From Cladorrhinum sp. PSN259 (lineage: Eukaryota > Ascomycota > Sordariomycetes > Sordariales > Podosporaceae): a stretch of DNA of 64,000 bases. The notes below the pieces were generated by a model. The model saw only the letters and a program-made list of their open reading frames with translations, was not told the origin of the DNA and did not search any database. Positions 57,159 through 64,000 of the stretch are shown here, one piece after another. The stretch lies in contig MU867113.1 of assembly GCA_033725935.1 (NCBI GenBank), positions 1 to 64,000 on the forward strand. The letters are read 5' to 3'. Made by a program: the position numbers and the translations under genes. Each line of letters starts with the position of its first letter. Position 1 is the stretch's first letter.

Positions 57159-57952
57159 GTACTCTTGGTTTTCCGCATCTTTCTTTCTTTGTGTTTTGTC
57201 TTATTTTGTCAGTTTGTCGTTCGTTTTTTATATATTTATCTGTGATATGTCGCTGCAATTATTCTTATAAGTGTCGGTTGCGTGTTAACTTGGGCCTTTC
57301 TATAATAGAGTCTAGTCTAATTCTGCCTCGCTAGATTCTTGTTATTGTCTAATCCCAGTCCTCAGTCGGTCCTTCTTCTGACTCTAGCTGGTTGTCTTGC
57401 GTCGGTTGATCAATTTGCAGCACTGAAAACGGTGTCCATGAGCACGTTATTACCACACAGTAATGTAAGTGGGGATTTTCTCGTAAAGCCGAGTGGCTTG
57501 AAAGAACAATAACCCCCTAAACCTAGTAACCTTTCTTCTTCTTCTTCTTTGGGGTTTTATTTTATTTTGCATACTACTCGACAGTAACAACATGAAGGTG
57601 TGGAAGTCAATCCCAAAAAGCAATTAATCCTAAAACCGTCCAGGTTGTCAGTCTAGGAAATCACAAGTTGAACGATGGCACATGGTGGAAGGGATTACTT
57701 ATGGAAGTCGGGATATCCAGTATTCGTAGCAAGGAGTCAGGAATACATCAACAAAAGCCGAACAGGAGAAGAAAGGAGTCAGGTAAGCATTAACATAAGC
57801 TGAACAGGCGTACAAGCAAGTGAAATTGGCATGGGAAAGTGTAAATTCGGCAATGTAGCCTACCGTGCAACTTCTTTTTCGCGGGCGCCGAACTGCGGCA
57901 TCGAGCTTGAAAGTATAATTCCGAGAAAGATCCTCCTTAAATCTGTTGCACC
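57159..57952. other. Intergenic
   Basis: A CTT/TTC microsatellite-like run lies near 57532-57550. No gene seen. Confidence 0.4.
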
Positions 57953-59264
57953 TTAGACACCGGCCGGTGGCAGCCCCCCATTCATTTGCAGTGCGGTAGC
58001 GTTTTTAATCGTCCATCCATAGTCAGTCAGCGGGTCGAAAGCGTCTGCGTATATTAGGTAAGAGGACGCCTCTGTCGCATTTCGGGCTGTGAGGTCTGCA
58101 AAGTGAAACATGCCGCATATCTCGCCTTGCTTAACCGCATATTTTTTAATTCTCGTCTTAGACCGCAGCAAGACCGCCCTATAAGCTCTATTGCGGAAGT
58201 ACGGTCTGCTTTTAAGTATCGGGTCACTGGTATTGTAGACGCCTTGCTTTGCGGATATATAGGCGACTTCGTCTAGTGGTGATACCGAATTGTCGCCATT
58301 CGGCGCAGCAAGGTGGGAATGCCGCTGGCCAGGCTTTCTGGCAATCTGCCACCGTCTTCCGAGAGATACTAGTCTCTGGAGACCCGTGGTAAAACCGTCG
58401 ACTAGGAACTCATCAAATAGGCTAATGAGCTCGCTGTGGACAAATTTTCTTCTTTCCTCTTCGAGCTGCCTTTGGATGTACTGCCCGCCTTGCCCGGGGA
58501 CTGTTTGGAAGCGGCCCGTTATGATAACGTAATGTAAACGGTGCCCCTTCGATACTGCGGGGCATTTCTTGAAGTCGACGGAAGAATGCTGCTTCATCCG
58601 GGTATGGTAGCTCGATCATTAGCGTGTGTGTGACGAAGGTAACGGCTTCGTAGTCAGGAAATAGGTTGGTGATCAGTCTTATGATCGCGTCGTCGTCCGG
58701 AATGTGTCCAGGTGTGAATCCGTCTAGCATCGACGGGCCCACCTCGGTCTCGTCGTCAACCCCTCAATCTTCGCAAATTACAGGCATAAATCCCATATCG
58801 TCCTCTGCTCGCCATATAGCAATCCATCCACCAACTGATTGCGGCAGCCGGCCCTCAGGTAGGGATGGACTGCAACCTAGGACCGCCCACGGTTCACAGA
58901 ACCACAGGTCTACGACTCTAAAAGTGTTATAAAGATGGTGACGCGCAATCTTGTTCTGTTCAATCGAGGCGTTCCCTAGAAATAAACTTCCATCTCGGCC
59001 GCGGAACGGGACGCTGACTGGGGTGAGGGCGTCGGGATATGCCCCTAGGAATGTTTCTGTCTCGGTCAACGACGTTGTCACTTTGACTGCGTCGGTGGGC
59101 GCTGGGCCACACGGTCGGATGTGTGTGTGTGGTGGGGGGTTGATATCGAGGCGACTCTTCGATGGGCTTAGATAATGGGGATAATTCTGGTCGACGATCC
59201 GAGTCCCGCTTGACAAAAAAAAGGGGAACGCAAAGCGGATTTGTGGAAGCCCTAGCCCACACAC
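57953..59264 (-). pseudogene. Decayed member of a common fungal hypothetical family
   Basis: Three parts of one protein are recognisable on the minus strand. The first is DAVKVTTSLTETETFLGA through GWIAIWRAEDDMGFMPV (59100-58767). It is followed by an in-frame TGA at 58766-58764. The same frame continues GPSMLDGFTPGHIPDD ... FVTHTLMIELPYPDE ... APFTLRYHNGPLPNS to about 58500. The frame then changes, and the tail reads FLVDGFTTGLQRLVSLG ... GEICGMFHFADL. I know this order from a widespread uncharacterised fungal family, in which a middle stretch present in relatives seems missing here. The TGA, the frame change and the missing middle together argue for a pseudogene. Function of the family unknown. 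Confidence 0.65.
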
Positions 59265-59984
59265 CGCAATCGTCCACTAGCCTCGAGCCTCGAGCCTAGA
59301 CTGGCGGAACGAAGCGACGCTAACAAATTTAACTTTGTGGCTAGGAAAATGGTCGGGTAAGCCTTATCTCTTTCCGCAGTTTTATTAAACGACGAGTAGT
59401 TTCAACCGAGAAATGGACAGGTACATATAGTAAAGCAGCAGCCATTTCAACAAATCCGACTCGAAAACGAGGCGCAATCAGATACAGCCGTGTACAGTCA
59501 TAGCTACCGACACTTTTCAGCCACGCTTCCTCGCCCTTTCCGCCGAGATTCGAATCATGGTCTACCGACTTGGCCTCTGTAAACCGAGAGAAAGGATTAA
59601 TGGGTCATTACAACTGATCAGTGGCGAAGGGGAGGGTATATCTGCCTTGGGCTGGCAGTGGTTGGAGCGCTCGGGGGAGGACCAGAGGAGCGCCCGGGAG
59701 ACTCTTAGAGTGAGACCGGAGGTCGTCGGGCCCGTAGGTGAGCACGCGGAACACAAAGAAGTCGAAATGAGAGACTCCTAGTCTCTAGAAAATAACAGAC
59801 AGCACCAGGGATCGCTGGTCACAGACCCAACTACATTTAAGAGAGAGTGGACCGGATCCCAGGTTCTCATATAGGCATCATAGTCATTTATGCAAAGTCT
59901 GTCGAAAGTGGAAGCTCGGAAGCCCAGAATATGGGATACAAACTTTGACAAAGTCATGTGACCCACAGTCTCGCTATCGCTCCA
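59265..59984. other. Intergenic with a short gene scrap
   Basis: At 59520-59590 (plus) the sequence reads PRFLALSAEIRIMVYRLGL-like in mixed frames, resembling the start of the fungal FLxLPxEIRxxIY family, then loses coherence. Otherwise nothing. Confidence 0.35.
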
Positions 59985-61285
59985 TCACAGCCGATTGTAT
60001 CGACAGCGCCGACACGCCATGATCCTACACCCCCTGCACTCGTAGATATACTCGGGCAACCGGCAGCGGCACTCATCGCAGCGATGGGCCCCTCGGCGAG
60101 AGGTCCAGCTGTGGGCTTCGCAGGCGTGGTTGCGCCGCTGGTTGTGCATCTCCTGCTGCACCAGCCGCTCATGCCGCCTGGCGCCGAGGCCCGGAGCTCC
60201 GGCATCGCGGTTGACGATGGTCGCGGCGCGGGCGTATAGCAGATCCTCGTTCCACTGATCGCAGCTGCACGTCTTCCAGGTGAGGCCACACAAATAGCAG
60301 AATTGCGCGCCGCAGAGGCAGGCTGGAGTTTAAATCGGACACATCAGCTGGTCAGTACGTCATCACGTCTTCTTTTATCGTCCTGCGATGCGGTGGATGG
60401 TGGGATCAATGACATACTCATGTGGTTGCAGCCGTGGTCGAGTTCCACGACGCGGCGGCAGGAGTAGCACCGCTTCCACCCGTTTGCTTGAGCCAATCTC
60501 AGCACCTCCTGGGCGGCGTCGTCCTGGGGACAGTCGCCGACGTGCGAGGCGCCCTTGCAGATTGCGCACGTCTTGGACTGGCAGCTGACGCAGGTCGCGA
60601 CGTCTCCGTGGATGAACTGCGGCGGCACAAAGGTCGAGCACTTGGGCCGGTGGCAGTACGTGCGGTCCTTGGTCTCGAACTCAACCTTCTTGGCCTGGAA
60701 CTGCCCGGCCAGCTCGGCGGTGAGGAACTTGCGGTTCTGATCGACCGGGATCGGCTCTCGGCAACACCGTGGGGGGAACAGTGCCTCGTCCAGCATGGAC
60801 GCCTGGAAGAGACTCGCCAAGCAGCCCCGGCAGTAGTCGTGAGAACACGGGCAGTGAGCCACGTCGGTGACGGGATGGGCGTCGCCGCAGCTGATGCATT
60901 CCGTTCTCGGGATCGGCGGCATGGGTATATTCCGCGACTGCGCCCAGGACGACGATTCTGGCAGGTTGGGCGTGCCGCCGCCGTCGTCGTCAGGTGTCAT
61001 GTACAGAATGGCCAGCCTCCTGATCAGCTCCTCGTCAGGGTTAGCTGTGTCTTGGTCGGGTTCGAGATTTGACTCATCGAGTTGGAGGGCGAGCTCCCTG
61101 TCCGCAAGGACCAGCGCGCACGACGCCACCTCGGCCTTGTACAACTTCAGCGCCAGCTCAAAATCAGCCGCCGCGTCGCCTTCGCGGCCCTTGCCCTTGG
61201 AGCTCCGACCCAGAAGCTCCAACTCGTCGAGTTGCAGCTTGATGACTGCCTGCAGAGTCCGGGCGTCGAGGCCTTGGGCAGCCAT
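59985..61285 (-). CDS. RBR (RING-IBR-RING) E3 ubiquitin ligase
   Basis: Exons 61285-60418 and 60322-59985 (minus) flank a 95-nt phase-1 intron (GTATGT...AGCTGATG...ACTCCAG), giving 401 aa. The start is MAAQGLDARTL; the upstream frame to 61549 is non-coding in character. RING1 is CISCGDAHPVTDVAHCPC-type with YCRGC, then RCCREPI. The IBR has YCHRPKCSTF, CVSC, CAICK. RING2 is WKRCYSC, HGCNHMTC formed across the intron, CGAQFCYLCG and CSC. By analogy to ARIH/parkin-type enzymes the Cys in HMTC is the catalytic thioester residue. The N-terminal 100 residues contain a paired ELALxL helix pattern (FELALKLYKAE, RELALQLDESN). It ends in a further Cys-rich tail (RCDECRCRLP, CRGCR). Substrate unknown. 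Confidence 0.88.
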
Positions 61286-61792
61286 AGCGGCGGGGCTGGC
61301 GGAGAGTGTGGTGTTTCCAGGAGAGGAAGTAGAGGGAATGGGGTAATAATGTAGGTGACCCACCCGGCGGGTTGTGCGATGTTGCAAGGTAGAAGTAGAC
61401 AGCCCGGGCAAGGGACAAAATAGCAACGCCTGTATACGATGTCGTTGAAAAATGGCCCTGTATAAATGTCTTGCGCAGCACTGCTGAATGTCTGCTTTGT
61501 CAGTCACTGAGGTGTGTGTGGCGCCAAGGCAGACCGCGGTTGGCCTCAATGCATCAACGATGCATCAATTACCTGAGACTCTCGGCAATCATGGCCATTT
61601 CGGGACAGGCCTGCCTTCTTGGAGCAGGTCCGGTAAAGCTTCAGGCCTATCACATCAAGTATGTTCTCTCGGAAGCAAGAGGTCATCACGGGGCTAACCC
61701 TGTCGCCGTGGCTGCACCTGCACCCCGCAATCAGACATCACAGCTGCAGCCGGAACGGTACTTTACTTCAGTGCGACAGATTCCAATGAAAA
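61286..61792. other. Divergent promoter region
   Basis: 507 bp between the minus-strand RBR ligase and the plus-strand MATE-type gene. No specific site was identified. Confidence 0.4.
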
Positions 61793-63400
61793 ATGGACAC
61801 ATCACAGCCCTCCATCTTCCAAAGGTTCCGGCGACGATACACCATGTTGCCCGAGGACGACAGCATTGACGATATCAGACCTGTGGCAACGCGGCCCTCC
61901 CACGATGGCGATGATGACCACATTCATCCCAAACGCCGCTTCTGGAGCTGGCACCGCCGCCATTTTGGCGGCGCATTGCTGTTCAACGTCGCCGCCTTCA
62001 TTCTGCCTGCCTTGTACGGCACGCTTTCTAAGCTCTGGGTCGCCAACATTGATCGGTCCCTTGTCGTTACCACGGACGTCTATACGTATATCGGTATCGT
62101 TGCCGAGGTACTGAATGAGGGCCTGCCTCGTGCCTCGTGGGTCATCATCGGCGACAGCGCATCGAGGCCTTGGAAGTGACGGCTTGGATTGACGTACACC
62201 CTCATCCTATTCCAGTCTGTTCTCGGTCTCATCATGAGCGTTAGCTTCCTTGCCGGCGCGGCCACCTTTGCCAAGGGCTTCGTTCCCATCGAGGTGCGCG
62301 ATGCAAGCCTCACCTATGTGCGCATCAGCTCATTTTCAGCCCTCAGTTCTGCCATCGAGACGGCCGTGGCGGCAGCGACGCGGGCGCTCGACAAACCGGA
62401 CGTGCCACTGGTCATCAGCACCACCAAATTCGCCGTGAACATCACGCTAGATCTTCTGGTCATATCCCGCTTCCACGTTGGCAGCCACCAGCCCACCGTC
62501 AACATGCAGGCTGGTATCCAGATCACCTGCAACATGACGGCCGCCTTCGTGGGGCTGGGCTACTTCCTATGGACAACAATGAGGTCCAGTCTGCGCGACG
62601 ATCATCACGACGGCAACAACAACACCGATCACACGGAACCAACCAACACCCGCCCCAGCCTCCGCGCCCTCCTCGTCCTCATCCGCCCGGGCCTCCCCAC
62701 CCTCATTGAGTCCGCCATCCGCAACGCCCTCTACCTCTGGCTTGTCACAACCATCGTCGCCCTCGGCTCAACTTACGCCACCGCCTGGGGCGTCTTCAAC
62801 ACAATTCGTTGGGGACTGGTCATGGTGCCCGTGCAGGCGCTCGAGGCCACGAGTCTCGCCTTTGTGGGCCATCGCTGGGGCGCATGGCGGCGCGAGATCG
62901 GAACGAACACACTTAAGCCCGGCCGCGTTGCGTTCGGCACTATCGTCCACATCGCGAAGCCCGCGCTCCTCGCCTTGGGCATCGCGGTAGCGGTCGAGGT
63001 TCCGGTCGCTGTCGCCCTGTCGCTCCGGGGCGCGAGGTCTTTTGCGCGGTATCTGAGCGATTCGGACGAGGTTGCCGAGGTCACGGCGTACATGTGGCGG
63101 ACGATCGATTGGTGCTATATATTTTATGCGGCGTCGACGCAGCTAGCGAGCATTGTGCTGGCGACGAGGCCGAAGTGGTATCTCTACCAGAGCCTGGCGA
63201 GCAATTTGCTGTACGTTCTGCCGTGGGCAATTGTATGCCAGGTGGGAAGTTTGGATGAGGGCAATGCGTGGAAGTACCACAGTTTTGTTTTTGGTGGGAG
63301 TTTGGTGTTTAGTTTTGTGGATATTGTGGTCGTGGATGCGTTGTGGGTGTGGAGTTTGATGACGGGGAGAGCGAGGTTGGAGAGGTTCCGGGAGGGTTGA
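61793..63400 (+). pseudogene. MATE-type multidrug/toxin efflux transporter with one in-frame TGA
   Basis: A 536-codon frame runs from ATG at 61793 to TGA at 63398-63400 and is broken only by TGA at 62177-62179 (codon 129). The protein sense runs straight through it (GDSASRPWK-stop-RLGLTYTLILFQSVLG), so it is not an intron. About twelve hydrophobic helices and motifs such as VRISSFSALSSAIE, ATRALDKPDVPLV and TKFAVNITLDLL identify the fungal MATE-like branch. These are H+/Na+-coupled exporters of organic cations and toxins. TGA could derive from CGA (Arg) by CpG transition. A following C (TGAC) is a context known to leak, so read-through cannot be excluded. An otherwise clean frame points to a recent event or a base-call error. 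Confidence 0.75.
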
Positions 63401-64000
63401 GCGTAAGTACAGAGAGGATTGATAGTAATGGGATTCTGAGTCCTTCAGTCCATCACCATCAAGCAAACAGTTCATGGTCGTCAATAAGAACCCTTTCTCT
63501 CCATTACGCTCCTCTTCGCCACCAGCTTTCCTTCAAATGGAGCAATCACGAGTCGAATCACGGCATTTTCAGGGGGTTCAAGGATGGCGTCGTTGGCCAT
63601 TCTGAACCAGATGCATCAGGGACAAGGGGCGTTGGGTAGAGGAAGGGCTCTATTTATTGCGCACCTCAGCATGAATGCAAGGGATGGCATTTATTATTAT
63701 CCTCTTCAGCTCATGGCTCTAATTTCCCTCGCTCTGTTTCCCATGCAAACTCTTTGCTTTCAAGTTTAGAGCATTTGTTGGTCATCATCCTCGTGACGGA
63801 TAGAAGGCTCATACTCACTCCTTCTCTCTGTCTCCTGGTTTGACTCCCTCACTGACTATTTTGCTAACTGACTTACTTACTGCTATACCCGCTACGCTCG
63901 GAGCATTTGCTCTCCCTTTTTTTTCTTCTTCTTTTTTTTCGCTTTCCTTGCGCATAATAGCGTTTCTTCATACCGAAGTGGTATTTTCAGTAATTTCTCG
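63401..64000. other. Downstream of the transporter gene; nothing recognised
   Basis: T-rich near 63915-63940. No coding sequence or RNA gene was recognised before the window ends. Confidence 0.4.

Noticed and set aside
1..64000. CRISPR arrays, rRNA, tRNA genes
   Set aside because: No spaced identical repeats, no rRNA core sequence, and no convincing cloverleaf was seen by eye; a tRNA search program was not available.

Overview
The window looks like nuclear DNA of a filamentous ascomycete, most likely a Sordariomycete. The main reasons are: genes broken by many short introns (about 52-115 nt, with GT(A/G)NGT donors, CTAAC/CTGAC branch sites and NYAG acceptors); a class II-type hydrophobin; a GH55 glucanase; fungal ubiquitin-like and STAND N-terminal domains; and patches rich in TpA with C-to-T nonsense changes that resemble RIP (repeat-induced point mutation). 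No bacterial-style operons, CRISPR arrays or rRNA were seen. All exon joins given here were worked out by hand from splice signals and frame continuity.

Left part (1-38 kb) is mostly ordinary single-copy biology. It holds a fungal membrane protein with an unresolved 5' end (193-1346), a secreted GH55 exo-beta-1,3-glucanase (4620-6980), a FIT/SCS3 lipid-droplet protein (7758-8880), an Ap4A phosphorylase (9110-10281), a Myb-like regulator (11937-14313, minus), an NAD-dependent reductase of the GRE2 type (17627-18746, minus), a tautomerase-like protein (19492-20019), a spherulin/cupin (20954-21760, minus), a STAND-N plus Cdc24/DH-like fusion (24418-26981, minus), a six-cysteine secreted peptide (28472-28823), a MIPC-synthase type mannosyltransferase (30581-31758, minus), a PIG-L GlcNAc-PI deacetylase (32863-34011, minus), a UDP-sugar transporter (34601-35830), an FSH1 serine hydrolase (36342-37022) and a class II-like hydrophobin (37745-38246, minus). 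Several of these serve the secretory pathway and cell surface (GPI and sphingolipid glycosylation, sugar-nucleotide transport, wall glucan, hydrophobin), but they are not arranged as a cluster.

The right part (39-64 kb) is an accessory, gene-decay compartment. It holds a family of Cys-rich, probably zinc-binding proteins sharing a C-x2-C ... C-x2-C ... CPRGG ... C-x2-C module: intact members at 40508-41330, 44075-44848 and 46292-47602, and two broken members at 49054-50329 and 50927-52042 whose in-frame stops are all TAG. A frameshifted remnant lies at 56894-57158, and further decayed pieces lie far away at 10.5-11.8 kb. Next to them is a six-exon gene (53304-55824) that joins a fungal helical N-terminus, a ubiquitin-like domain, a Cys knuckle and Ssn6/Cyc8-like TPRs. 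A decayed fungal-family gene (57953-59264), an RBR E3 ligase (59985-61285) and a MATE-type transporter with one in-frame TGA (61793-63400) complete the window.

The most interesting signals are the TAG-only interrupted paralogs, which could be RIP decay or candidates for A-to-I edited 'pseudogenes', the ubiquitin-like/TPR fusion, and the small secreted proteins that only appear after splicing by hand.
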